Shown here in pieces: positions 1 to 7,897 of a stretch of 64,000 nucleotides of DNA. The stretch is from Streptomyces sp. LX-29 (lineage in GTDB: Bacteria > Actinomycetota > Actinomycetes > Streptomycetales > Streptomycetaceae), in the NCBI RefSeq assembly GCF_029541745.1, contig NZ_CP089746.1, positions 4,287,559 to 4,351,558 of the forward strand, read 5' to 3'. Position 1 is the first letter of the stretch. Each line of letters starts with the position of its first letter. Position numbers and translations under genes: made by a program. The notes under the pieces are model-generated. The model was not told where the DNA came from. It saw only the letters and a list, made by a program, of their open reading frames with translations, and searched no databases.

Positions 1-2
1 TC

Positions 3-122
3 TTCATGCTCACCCTGGCGCTGCTCACGCTCCAACTGCCGGCGTGCTACCTGGTGTCGGCGGCGATGGCGAAGCCGTTCGAGACGGCGGCGCACGGGGG
101 CGTCGCACGGGGGCGCGTGTAA
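3..122 (+). CDS. C-terminal fragment of a membrane protein
   Basis: The last 39 codons of a gene that begins left of the window. The visible tail has one hydrophobic stretch (FMLTLALLTLQLPACYLV) followed by a short polar, Gly/Arg-rich end, as in the last transmembrane helix and cytoplasmic tail of a transporter or other polytopic protein. The family cannot be told from this piece. The TAA stop is unusual in this GC-rich genome. Confidence 0.5.
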   Translation, partial: FMLTLALLTLQLPACYLVSAAMAKPFETAAHGGVARGRV

Positions 123-433
123 GCGCTCCGCCGGGAAGTCCGCGACGGGCCGCCGATCGTCCAAGGGCCCGTCGTGGCCGGTCGCGCCCACGCGGCGGCA
201 GCCGCACAGCTCACGCAGCCCCGCGCCCCTTCAGGGCGCTGCGGAACCACGGCCGACGTCACCGGAGCCGTTTGGGTCGGCGCCCGGCCGTCAGGGTCGG
301 GGGAGATCCTTTACCGAACGGTCAGCCCATCGCCCGCGCCGCTCGCCTAGGTTCGATGACACCGAACGAGACCCGAGAGCGGGCCGGTGAGCCCGCGTGC
401 GCCCGCCGTCCCGCGGAGGAGGCGTGTGCCGTC
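123..433. other. Intergenic region with possible cupin-gene promoter
   Basis: There is no convincing gene here. A TAGGTT hexamer at about 349-354 looks like a -10 box and lies just before an in-frame ATG at 356. If it is the promoter, that ATG sits at or before the transcript start, which favours the downstream ATG at 434 for the cupin gene. Confidence 0.4.
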
Positions 434-739
434 ATGAGCCCGATCGACCTGAGGACCACCGCGGCGGAGCTGCCGGGGAGCTGGCGCTCGACGATCCTGG
501 GGGAGGTGGGCGGCGCCTCGCTGAAGGTGCTGCGGATGGACGCGATGCCGGTGGAGGAGGAGAGCCACCCGACGCCCGAGGCGCTGCTCGTCCTCGACGG
601 ACGGCTCGAACTCGACGTCGCCGGGCGGCCGGTGTCCGTGGGGCCGGGGGAGCTGTACGTGGTCCCGGCGGGGACACCGCACGCGGTCCGCCCCGGCAGC
701 CGGGGCACGCTGGTGATCGTCGAGCACGCGGAGGGCTGA
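434..739 (+). CDS. Small single-domain cupin protein
   Basis: A 101-residue protein with the features of a one-barrel cupin. There is a Glu-rich first strand (VEEESHPTPEALLVLDGRLEL), in which E and H could bind metal, then the Gly-containing turn VGPGELYVVPAGTPH with its final His. These match the two cupin motifs in compact form. Such proteins bind a metal and a small ligand, or act as sugar-phosphate epimerase-like or sensor proteins. No specific substrate can be named. The ATG at 434 follows a GGAGGA at 415-420, a rather long spacing. An ATG at 356 is in frame but would add an Arg/Glu-rich tail atypical of cupins. It stands alone on the plus strand, convergent with the next gene. Confidence 0.7.
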   Translation: MSPIDLRTTAAELPGSWRSTILGEVGGASLKVLRMDAMPVEEESHPTPEALLVLDGRLELDVAGRPVSVGPGELYVVPAGTPHAVRPGSRGTLVIVEHAEG

Positions 740-744
740 GACGG

Positions 745-833
745 GACGCCTGGGGCGAGGCGGGGCGAGGCGAGGCAGGGCGGGGCGGGCCGGGGCGGGC
801 CGGGGCCCGGGCGGGGCGGGGCCGCCGGGCCGG
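745..833. repeat. Low-complexity GGGGC/GGGGCGGGCC tract
   Basis: Between two convergent genes lies a run of almost pure G and C made of imperfect GGGGC, GAGGC and GGGGCGGGCC units. It can form G-rich secondary structure and may serve as a bidirectional termination zone. No clean hairpin with a T-tract is visible. Confidence 0.6.
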
Positions 834-1553
834 CTACTCCGTGACGGAGGCGCTCTCCACCACCGCGTCGACGCGCTCCCGCCGCTCCGGGGCGTCGCCG
901 GAGAGGCCGAGCAGGAAGGCCGAGCGGTGGTCGTCGACCGAGACCAGCGTCATCCGCAGGTGGAGCTGGTGGCCCTCGCCGTCGTCGACCCGGAGCGCCA
1001 CCGTGTGGGCGGGCCGGTCGCTCACGGTCGTGGCCCGGGACTCCTCCAGGGTGGAGCGGCCGTCCGGGCAGAAGAACTCCGCGTTCGACCGGGCCGCCAT
1101 GCGCGTCTGCCGCTCCAGGGCGGACTCCGGGATGGCGCCGGCCCGACCGGCGAGGACCGTGCTGCCCCCGATGCCGTCGTCCGTCCCGCCGGGCTCGCCC
1201 TCGGCGCCCGCGGGGTCCTTGACGCCCACGGCCGAGGTGAAGGCGTCGATCAGGTCCTTGCCGGACTGTTCCTTCCAGCCCTCCGGTATGGCGTACGAGA
1301 TCCCGGCGGCCCGGTCCGTCACCCGCGGCCGCCCGGCCAGCGCCGAGTCGTCCTCGGCACGCGTCAGCCACCAGGCGCCGGCGGTCCCGCCCGCCACGAC
1401 GAGAAGTACCGCCGCGATCACGCCGACCACGGCCGCGCGGCGCCGGCGCGGCGGCGCGGGCGGCGGCGGGGGCAGCGGTGGCAGGGACGGGTGGCCGAAG
1501 TGTCCGGTCTGGGGCGGGTGCGGCGGCGGGCCGACGAGGGGAGGCGTCGTCAT
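834..1553 (-). CDS. Membrane-anchored extracytoplasmic protein, function unknown
   Basis: A 239-residue protein. Residues 1-40 are Pro-rich and cytoplasmic (repeated PPP runs and an RRRR patch). A single transmembrane helix (AAVVGVIAAVLLVVAGGTAGAWWL) follows, and the rest is an exported domain. The outer part begins with a strand typical of actinobacterial lipoprotein-like domains (DRAAGISYAIPEGWK) and contains no catalytic motif I recognise. A long upstream extension of the same frame lacks a good start. The ATG at 1553 lies in the right context and gives the usual Pro-rich start of this Streptomyces protein type. The neighbours do not suggest a role. Confidence 0.75.
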   Translation of the reverse strand: MTTPPLVGPPPHPPQTGHFGHPSLPPLPPPPPAPPRRRRAAVVGVIAAVLLVVAGGTAGAWWLTRAEDDSALAGRPRVTDRAAGISYAIPEGWKEQSGKDLIDAFTSAVGVKDPAGAEGEPGGTDDGIGGSTVLAGRAGAIPESALERQTRMAARSNAEFFCPDGRSTLEESRATTVSDRPAHTVALRVDDGEGHQLHLRMTLVSVDDHRSAFLLGLSGDAPERRERVDAVVESASVTE

Positions 1554-1737
1554 GGCCCCAGCCTCCCGGTGTCGCCCGGCCCCGACCTGAGCGTTCGTAC
1601 TCACTCCCGTACTCAGTTCCCCCGAGTGGCGCAGCGATCGTGACAGTCCGCGTCCGGGCGGATGCGGAACGCGCCGGGGGTAAACGGAGTGATGTCTTCC
1701 TGTCGCGGGCGTGGCGCCCCCGCGCGATGCTGGCCGC

Positions 1738-2841
1738 ATGACCCTCGTCGACTACTCCGTTCGCATGGAACGCGCGCTCCGCGCGGCCGCCGAAGCCGGC
1801 CTGGCCGGGCTCATCGTGATGCCCGGCCCCGACCTGGCGCACCTGTGCGGCTATGCCCCCACCGCGGTCACCGAGCGGCTCACCGCGCTGCTGCTGACCC
1901 CGGACCGCAAGGCCCGGTTGCTGGTGCCGGTGCTGGAGCGCCCCGAAGCGGAGGCCGGGGTCGGCGGCGCGCCCGTGGACGTCACCGGCTGGATGGACGG
2001 CAACGACCCGTACGAGGACATCGCCGAGCTGCTCCCCGCCGAGGGCCGGTTCGCCATCTCCGACAGCGCCTGGGCGATGCACCTGCTGGGCCTCCAGCGC
2101 AAGCTGCCGGGCACCTCGTACTCCGCGTTCAGCGAGGTGCTGCCGATGCTGCGGGCGGTCAAGGACGGTTACGAGGTGGACCGCCTGGCCGCCGCGGGCG
2201 CGGCCGCCGACGCCACCTTCGAGCGGATCGTCGAGATGCGGTTCTCCGGTCGGCGTGAGCGGGAGGTCGCCGACGACCTGGCCGCCCTGCTGCTGGAACA
2301 CGGCCACAGCCAGGTCGACTTCACCATCGTCGGCTCCGGCCCGAACGGGGCCAACCCGCACCACGACTCCGGCGACCGGATCATCGAGGACGGCGACATG
2401 GTCGTGCTCGACTTCGGCGGCCTGAAGGACGGGTACGGCTCGGACACCACCCGTACCGTCCACGTCGGCGAGCCGACCCCGGAGGAGCGGAAGATCCACG
2501 AGGTGGTCCGCGAGGCCCAGCAGGCCGCGTTCGAGGCGGTGCGGCCGGGGGCGGCCTGCCAGGACATCGACCGCGTGGCCCGCAAGGTCATCGGCGAGGC
2601 CGGCTACGGCGAGTACTTCATCCACCGCACCGGCCACGGCATCGGCGTCACCACGCACGAGCCGCCGTACATGGTCGAGGGCGAACACCTGCCGCTGGTC
2701 CCCGGCATGTGCTTCTCCATCGAGCCGGGCATCTACCTGCCGGGCCGCTTCGGGGTGCGCATCGAGGACATCGTGGTCTGCACGGAGACGGGGGCGCGGC
2801 GGCTGAACAACACGGCGCGGGAGCTTCGGATCGTGTCCTAG
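1738..2841 (+). CDS. M24 family metallopeptidase (Xaa-Pro peptidase type)
   Basis: A 367-residue cytosolic peptidase of the pita-bread fold. The N-terminal 120 residues form the creatinase-like domain. The C-terminal catalytic half shows the metal-binding pattern of the family: VVLDFGG with Asp, then DTTRT with Asp, HRTGHGIG with His, EPGIYLPG with Glu and RIEDIVV with Glu. It should remove an N-terminal residue preceding proline from short peptides using two divalent ions. The chosen ATG gives MTLVDYSVRMERA. An upstream in-frame ATG at 1711 would only add an Arg-rich tail. It is a single gene with divergent and convergent neighbours. Confidence 0.88.
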   Translation: MTLVDYSVRMERALRAAAEAGLAGLIVMPGPDLAHLCGYAPTAVTERLTALLLTPDRKARLLVPVLERPEAEAGVGGAPVDVTGWMDGNDPYEDIAELLPAEGRFAISDSAWAMHLLGLQRKLPGTSYSAFSEVLPMLRAVKDGYEVDRLAAAGAAADATFERIVEMRFSGRREREVADDLAALLLEHGHSQVDFTIVGSGPNGANPHHDSGDRIIEDGDMVVLDFGGLKDGYGSDTTRTVHVGEPTPEERKIHEVVREAQQAAFEAVRPGAACQDIDRVARKVIGEAGYGEYFIHRTGHGIGVTTHEPPYMVEGEHLPLVPGMCFSIEPGIYLPGRFGVRIEDIVVCTETGARRLNNTARELRIVS

Positions 2842-2966
2842 GCCTGGCGGACGGCGATCGTCCATCTCGCCGAGCGCGCCGACTGCCGCGCATCCGATCG
2901 GGATGCGCGGCGGGGCGGAGGCTGCCGCGGGCACACCGCGCGGCGCGCGGCGGCGGGTGAGCGGTC

Positions 2967-3965
2967 CTACGGGACCAGCACCACCTTGCCGATCGTGCCG
3001 CGGGTCTCCAGGGCCGTGTGGGCCTTGGCGGCCTCGGCCAGCGGGAAGCGGTGGACCAGGGGCACGAGGCGGCCGGAGGCGGCCTCGGCCATGGACGTCT
3101 CCTCCAGTTCGCGGAGGGCGCCGGGCCGGCTGATGAACTCGCGCCACTCCGGGGTCTCCAGGACGGAGAGGGAGGTGACGCCGAGCTCGGCGAGCTCCTC
3201 CTCGGTGAGCTTCAGCGGGCCGCCGCCGGACCAGCCGTAGACGAGGTGGCGGCCGCCGGGGGCGAGGAGCCCCACCGCGTCGCGGGCCACGTCACCGCCG
3301 ACGGCGTCGAAGAGGGCGGTGGCCGCGCGCTCGCGGCCGCCGAGGGCGGCGCGCACCTGGGCGGTCCAGTCGTCGGCGGTGTAGTCGACGGCGACGTCGG
3401 CGCCGAGCTCGCGCACCCGGGCGACCTTCTCCGGGCCGCCGGCGAGGCCGATGACGGTGGCGCCCACGTTCTTGGCGTGCTGGACGAGCAGCGAGCCGAT
3501 GCCGCCGGCGGCCGCGGTGACGATCGCGACGTCGTCTGCGGTGAGGTCGGAGAAGCGCAGCACGGCCATGGTGGTGCGGCCGGTGCCGATCATGGCGATG
3601 GCGTGGTCCTCGCGCAGGCCGTCGGGGAGCTCGTGGAGCTTCTCCACGGCGACGACGGCCTTCTCCGCGTATCCGCCGGGCGCCAGGCCCAGATGGGCGA
3701 CGACGCGGCGGCCCAGCCACCGCTGGTCGACGCCCTCGCCGAGCGCGTCGACGGTACCGGCGACCTCCCGGCCGGGGATGGTGGGCAGCTCCGGCGGTGC
3801 GGGGTAGGGACCCAGCTCGCCCTGCCGCAGCGCGGTGTCGAGCACATGCACGCCGGCGGCGGCGACGGCGATGCGGACCTGGCCGGCGGCGGGCTCGGGG
3901 TCGGCGACCCGCTCGTAGGCGAGGTTCTCGGCCGGGCCGAAGGCGTGGAGGCGGATGGCGTGCAT
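2967..3965 (-). CDS. Zinc-free MDR NADPH:quinone reductase-like protein
   Basis: A 332-residue medium-chain dehydrogenase/reductase. The N-terminal GroES-like domain lacks the Cys-rich structural zinc loop. The Rossmann part contains AAAGGIGSLLVQHAK, the quinone-oxidoreductase nucleotide loop. Such enzymes reduce quinones or reactive enals with NADPH. The ATG at 3965 has a GGAG about eight bases upstream. It lies 65 bp downstream of the flavin-dependent oxidoreductase on the same strand, so the two may be co-transcribed. A MerR-type dyad in front of that upstream gene would then serve both. Confidence 0.85.
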   Translation of the reverse strand: MHAIRLHAFGPAENLAYERVADPEPAAGQVRIAVAAAGVHVLDTALRQGELGPYPAPPELPTIPGREVAGTVDALGEGVDQRWLGRRVVAHLGLAPGGYAEKAVVAVEKLHELPDGLREDHAIAMIGTGRTTMAVLRFSDLTADDVAIVTAAAGGIGSLLVQHAKNVGATVIGLAGGPEKVARVRELGADVAVDYTADDWTAQVRAALGGRERAATALFDAVGGDVARDAVGLLAPGGRHLVYGWSGGGPLKLTEEELAELGVTSLSVLETPEWREFISRPGALRELEETSMAEAASGRLVPLVHRFPLAEAAKAHTALETRGTIGKVVLVP

Positions 3966-4030
3966 GGTGTTCTCCAGGGTGGTGTCGTCGGGGGAAGGGC
4001 GAGAGGGGTGCTGACGGGGGCGCCGCGGGC

Positions 4031-4993
4031 TCAGAGCAGCGCCGCCGCCTCCGCCAGGAGCTCGTACTGCTGGCGCCAGTTCTCGGCGGGCGTGCTGAGC
4101 ACGATCCGGGCGGCGCCCGCCTCGGCGTACGCGGCCAACTGCTCGGCGGCCTGCGCCGGTTCGCCGCCGATCATCACGGCTCCGGCCTGGTCGGCCGGGA
4201 CCCCGTAGGTCTCGGAGACCAGCTTGGTCACCTGCTCGCGGGGCCGGGTGGCGGGGCCCAGGCCGAAGGGCAGGGCCACCGAGACGCCGGGCGGCTGCGC
4301 GCGGCCGACCCCGGCGGCGAGCTCGGCCAGCACCTCACGACCGGTGGCGAGTTGGCGCGGCGGGGCGAGGGACGGGAACCACTGGGCGCCGTACTGGACG
4401 GCGCGGCGCAGCGCGGCCGCCGAGGTGCCGCCGATGAGCAGCGGCGGGGCGTCGACCTTGGGAGTGAGGGTGAGCTCCGGCGTGCCGGGGTGGTCGGCGA
4501 GGCGTACCGGGTCGCCGGAGAGCAGCTCGGGCAGCAGGTCGAGCGCGCGGTCGAAGAGCCGGTCCCGGTCCTCGTAGGCGAGGCCGGCGGCCTGCCAGGC
4601 GGTGGTGTCGCGCACCCCGCCGCGCCAGCGGGCGCGGGGGCCGGTGCCGCCGGAGCCGACCCCGAGCAGTACCCGGCCCCCGGAGAAGTGCTGGAGGGTG
4701 GCGAGACGCTGGGCGGTCTGGACGACGGGGTGCAGCGGCAGGTGCAGCACGCCGAAGCCGATTCCGATGCGCTCGGTGACGGCGGCGGCCGTGGCCAGCG
4801 TCAGCCCGGACTCGACCATCGTGGTGCGGCCGACGAGGTGGTCGCCGGTCCATACGTGGGCGAATCCGAGCTCCTCGGCCCGCCGCGCGGCGGCCTTGAT
4901 CTCGGCCGCCGTGCCGCCGGGCTCGGGCCCCACCGAGGGGAGGAACACGCCGATCTCTGGCTTGCCTGCTGGTGTCTTCGCCGTCTGCCTCAT
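4031..4993 (-). CDS. LLM class flavin-dependent oxidoreductase
   Basis: A 320-residue luciferase-like monooxygenase with the (beta/alpha)8 layout. It starts with IGVFLPS, then has a WTGDHLV strand, RIGIGFGVLHLPLHPVVQTAQ, and the Gly-rich phosphate-binding turn LLGVGSGG. Members use FMN or F420 for oxidation of small organic substrates; the substrate is not readable from sequence. The ATG at 4993 is preceded by GGAGGC and GGGGAC. It is probably the first gene of a two-gene unit with the quinone reductase-like gene. A dyad typical of MerR regulators lies directly upstream. Confidence 0.85.
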   Translation of the reverse strand: MRQTAKTPAGKPEIGVFLPSVGPEPGGTAAEIKAAARRAEELGFAHVWTGDHLVGRTTMVESGLTLATAAAVTERIGIGFGVLHLPLHPVVQTAQRLATLQHFSGGRVLLGVGSGGTGPRARWRGGVRDTTAWQAAGLAYEDRDRLFDRALDLLPELLSGDPVRLADHPGTPELTLTPKVDAPPLLIGGTSAAALRRAVQYGAQWFPSLAPPRQLATGREVLAELAAGVGRAQPPGVSVALPFGLGPATRPREQVTKLVSETYGVPADQAGAVMIGGEPAQAAEQLAAYAEAGAARIVLSTPAENWRQQYELLAEAAALL

Positions 4994-5008
4994 GTCCCCA
5001 AGCCTCCA

Positions 5009-5032
5009 ACTTCAACTTGGGTTGAGGTCAAG
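5009..5032 (-). promoter_or_regulatory. MerR-type operator/promoter in front of the LLM oxidoreductase gene
   Basis: Read on the minus strand, TTGACC overlaps the dyad ACCTCAAC-CCAA-GTTGAAGT (7 of 8 positions symmetric). A dyad beginning in the -35 box and filling an overlong spacer is the usual layout for MerR/SoxR-like activators. No merR gene is next to it, and the -10 box is not clear. Confidence 0.5.
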
Positions 5033-5054
5033 TGATCTCCGGGTGTGACGGCGC

Positions 5055-6302
5055 TCACCTGGGGGTCCGCTCGCCCGGGGCGCGCTCGCTCGACGCCCGG
5101 TCACTCAACGCCCGGTCACTCAACGCCCGGTCGCTCAACGCGTGGTCGGCGAGGACGCGTTCGCCCAGGGCGCCCGCGACCGCCTCCAGGGCGCTGGTGA
5201 ACGACACCTCCGAGAGCACGCCCGGAGCCGCCACCTGATCGCCCGCCAGATAGACCCCGTCGCCGCGGTCCACCGCCGGCCGGTCCCGCCAGGTGTGGCC
5301 GGGCAGGTCCACCGCGCCGGTGCGGCCGCCCGCCAGCGCCTCCCGACGGTACGTCACCCGCTCGCGCCAGCCCGGGAAGCCCAGGTCCAGCAGGCGTTCG
5401 GCGCGCGCGACACCGGCCTCCCGCCCGGTGCCGGGCGCGACGGGCAGCTGGGCCTGGACCAGCTGCTCCCCGGCCGGGGCCAGCGTCGGGTCCTGGGCGG
5501 TGAAGCGCTCGATCCAGCCGGGCGCGTCCAGGTCGGAGACGACGAAGGCGTCGCCGCGCCGGGTGCGCAGCCCGAGGTCGAGCAGCGCGCAGCGGCCGCT
5601 CTCCCAGCTCAGCGAGGGGTCGCCGAGCAGTCCGCGGGCCGCGTCCAGCGAGGTCGCGACGATCACCGGGCCGTGGCCGGGCGGCAGGGCGTCCAGGGAG
5701 CCGACCCGGGCCCCGGTCTCGATCCGGACGCCGAGCGCGCGGGCGTGGTCGGCCATCCGTCCGATCATCGTCCCCCAGCCGCCGCGGACGTACGTCGCCT
5801 CCGGCGGCAGCGAGGTGACGCGCCGCAGCCGCTCCTGCACGAAGGCCGCCGACAGTCGCCCCGGGTCGTGGTGGAAGAGCGCGACGGCCATGAAGTGGGC
5901 CGCGGCCCGCGCCCCGGCCTCGCCGACCTGCCCGGCCGCCCAGCTCGCGAAGTCGGCGTCGACGGGTGCCTCCTTGTGGCGCGCCAGTCGCAGCAGGGCG
6001 AGCGGCGGTACGCGGTGCAGCCGCCCGGCGCGGTGGAAGCGGAACCGGGCCGCTTCGCGCGGCGGGACGGCCGCGAGCTCGCCGAGCAGGCCGCGCCGCT
6101 TCAGCCACGACCAGTGCGGGCCGCGGTTGTACAGCGCGTGCGGGCCCTCGTTGGTGCGGTACGGGCCGTCGGCGGTGCGGGCCCGGCCGCCGAGGGCGCG
6201 GTGCGCCTCGTACAGGGTCACCCGGGCCCCCGCCTCCGCGCCGCCGATGGCCGCGACGAGCCCGGCGAAGCCGCCGCCGACGACGGTGATGTGCTGCTGC
6301 AT
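5055..6302 (-). CDS. FAD-dependent amine oxidase/phytoene-desaturase-like oxidoreductase
   Basis: A 415-residue flavoprotein. It opens with the dinucleotide-binding motif VVGGGFAGLVAA, followed by LYEAHRALGGRART, the usual FAD pyrophosphate/ribose loop of the amine oxidase and desaturase family. Near the C-terminus YLAGDQVAAPGVLSE is the second FAD contact. It likely oxidises a hydrophobic or amine substrate of unknown identity. The ATG at 6302 matches the normal family start. The last ~35 residues are unusual: LSDRA pentapeptides encoded by 15-bp tandem repeats, ending GERTPR. They look like a recent repeat expansion rather than part of the fold. Confidence 0.82.
   Translation of the reverse strand: MQQHITVVGGGFAGLVAAIGGAEAGARVTLYEAHRALGGRARTADGPYRTNEGPHALYNRGPHWSWLKRRGLLGELAAVPPREAARFRFHRAGRLHRVPPLALLRLARHKEAPVDADFASWAAGQVGEAGARAAAHFMAVALFHHDPGRLSAAFVQERLRRVTSLPPEATYVRGGWGTMIGRMADHARALGVRIETGARVGSLDALPPGHGPVIVATSLDAARGLLGDPSLSWESGRCALLDLGLRTRRGDAFVVSDLDAPGWIERFTAQDPTLAPAGEQLVQAQLPVAPGTGREAGVARAERLLDLGFPGWRERVTYRREALAGGRTGAVDLPGHTWRDRPAVDRGDGVYLAGDQVAAPGVLSEVSFTSALEAVAGALGERVLADHALSDRALSDRALSDRASSERAPGERTPR
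5089..5148. repeat. Four tandem 15-bp repeats encoding LSDRA
   Basis: Four adjoining 15-bp units (5089-5103, 5104-5118, 5119-5133, 5134-5148), nearly identical and in frame inside the flavoprotein gene, add (L/S)(A/S)(D/E)(H/R)A pentapeptides to its C-terminus. The length is a multiple of three, so unit gain or loss would not shift the frame. Confidence 0.85.
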
Positions 6303-6410
6303 GGACGTTTCCCTCCCACGGTGGGGTCGATCGCTTCGCCGGTACGACGGACGGGGCGGCCGCGGGCGTGACATCGGGGCGTTGTCAGTGGCGTAGGTCA
6401 CGATGGGGGC

Positions 6411-7148
6411 ATGGCGAGCGACGGCAGGGGCAGGGGCGGCGGCAAGGGCGGGGGCGGCGTCGGCAGGGGTGGCGGCGGCGGGAAGGCGGTGCGGGCGGCA
6501 CGGCGGGCGGAGGTCGTGCTGCCGCCGCTGCGGCCGTACGACGGCGGGGCGGCCTGGGAGCGGGAAGGGGACTACGACGGGCTGGAGTTCGCGGACACGG
6601 ACTTCGGCGGCCAGGACGCGCGCGGCGCGCGCTTCCTCGACTGCGCGCTGCGGCGCTGCGCCCTGGACGAGGCGGTGCTCAGCCGGGCCCGCCTCATCGA
6701 CTCCGTGCTCACGGAGGTGCGCGGGGTCGGCACCGACCTGTCCGAGGCGCGGCTGCGCGAGGTGGAGGTGCGCGACGCGCGGCTGGGCGGGGTCCAGTTG
6801 CACGGCGCGGAGCTGGAGCGGGTGGTGTTCCGCGGCGGCAAGATCGACTATCTGAACCTGCGGCAGGCCCGGCTGACCGACGTCGTCTTCGAGGGCTGCG
6901 TCCTGGTCGAGCCGGACTTCGCCGGCGCCCGGCTGGAGCGCGTCGCCTTCGTGGACGCCACGCTGACGCGGGCCGACTTCAGCGGCGCGGCGATGACCGA
7001 CGTGGACCTGCGGGCGGCGGCCGGGCTCGACATCGCGCGTGGCGTCGACGGGCTCGCGGGAGCGGCGATCAGCCCGGGGCAACTGCTGGATCTGGCCCCG
7101 GTGTTCGCGGTCCGGATGGGGGTGCGGGTGGTGGCGCCGGGGGACTGA
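6411..7148 (+). CDS. Pentapeptide-repeat protein
   Basis: A 245-residue protein. Residues 1-25 are Gly/Lys/Arg-rich and look disordered. The rest is a run of A(D/N)LXX-like pentapeptides (for example ARLERVAFVDATLTRADF) that should fold as a right-handed quadrilateral beta-helix, possibly a DNA mimic as in Qnr/MfpA. A gyrase role is possible but not shown: the repeats are less regular than in MfpA. The gene stands alone, divergent from the flavoprotein gene. Confidence 0.8.
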   Translation: MASDGRGRGGGKGGGGVGRGGGGGKAVRAARRAEVVLPPLRPYDGGAAWEREGDYDGLEFADTDFGGQDARGARFLDCALRRCALDEAVLSRARLIDSVLTEVRGVGTDLSEARLREVEVRDARLGGVQLHGAELERVVFRGGKIDYLNLRQARLTDVVFEGCVLVEPDFAGARLERVAFVDATLTRADFSGAAMTDVDLRAAAGLDIARGVDGLAGAAISPGQLLDLAPVFAVRMGVRVVAPGD

Positions 7149-7192
7149 GGGGCGGGGCGGTGAAGGGCTCCCGGGTGGCTCCCGGGTGGCTC

Positions 7193-7690
7193 CTAGGTGC
7201 GGGGGAAGCGCGCCTGGAGCTCCCAGATCGCGGGGTTGTCGCCCAGGCCCTCGTGCATGTCGACCAGGTCGGCGATCAGGTCGTGCAGGAAGTCACGCGC
7301 CTCGCGGCGCAGGGCGGCGTGGTTGAAGGTCAGCGGGGGCTCCTCGACCGGCACCCAGTCGGCGGTGACGTCGACCCACCCGAAGCGGCGCTCGAACAGC
7401 ATCCGGTCCGTCGACTCGGTGAAGTCCAGCTCCGCGTGTTGGCGCCGCGCGGAGCGGCTGCCCTGCGGGTCGCGGTCGAGCAGCTCGACGATGTCGCACA
7501 GCGCCCACGCGAAGTCGAGCACGGGCACCCATCCCCAGGCTGTGGACAGCTCGCGGTCGGTCTCGGTGTCGGCGAGGTAGACGTCGCCGCAGAACAGGTC
7601 GTGGCGCAGGGCGTGCACATCCGCCCTGCGGTAGTCGGTCTGCGGGGGGTCGGGGAAGCGCCGGGAGAGGGAGTAGCCGAGGTCGATCAC
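7193..7690 (-). CDS. Hypothetical acidic protein
   Basis: A 165-residue protein beginning (GTG) MIDLGYSLSRRF. It is acidic, Trp/Asp/His-rich and has no signal peptide or membrane segment. Stretches such as FCGDVYLADTETD and DFAWALCDIVELLD suggest a compact alpha/beta domain of the kind found in uncharacterised Streptomyces proteins, possibly immunity- or SMI1-like. No catalytic motif is recognisable. The open frame runs far upstream, but its N-terminal part is antisense to the next gene and was left out. Confidence 0.65.
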   Translation of the reverse strand: MIDLGYSLSRRFPDPPQTDYRRADVHALRHDLFCGDVYLADTETDRELSTAWGWVPVLDFAWALCDIVELLDRDPQGSRSARRQHAELDFTESTDRMLFERRFGWVDVTADWVPVEEPPLTFNHAALRREARDFLHDLIADLVDMHEGLGDNPAIWELQARFPRT

Positions 7691-7897
7691 GGGATCGATG
7701 GTGTCACGCCACCGGCCCGCCCGCCGCCACGGGCCGTTCGTCGCCACGGGCCGCCCGCCGCTACGGGCCGTTCGCCGCCACGGCCGGGGGCGGGTCGTTT
7801 CGGTGGGCCCGGGGGAAGAGGGAATAGGACCTCGGAAACGGAGGTTGCCTCCGGGTGTGGGCCGGTCGGCCCGCCGATGACGAGGAGTGGAGAGAGC

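Noticed and set aside
322..3147. 941-residue open frame on the minus strand
   Set aside because: It crosses several genes on both strands, is full of Arg/Pro/Gly typical of antisense GC-rich frames, and matches no family.
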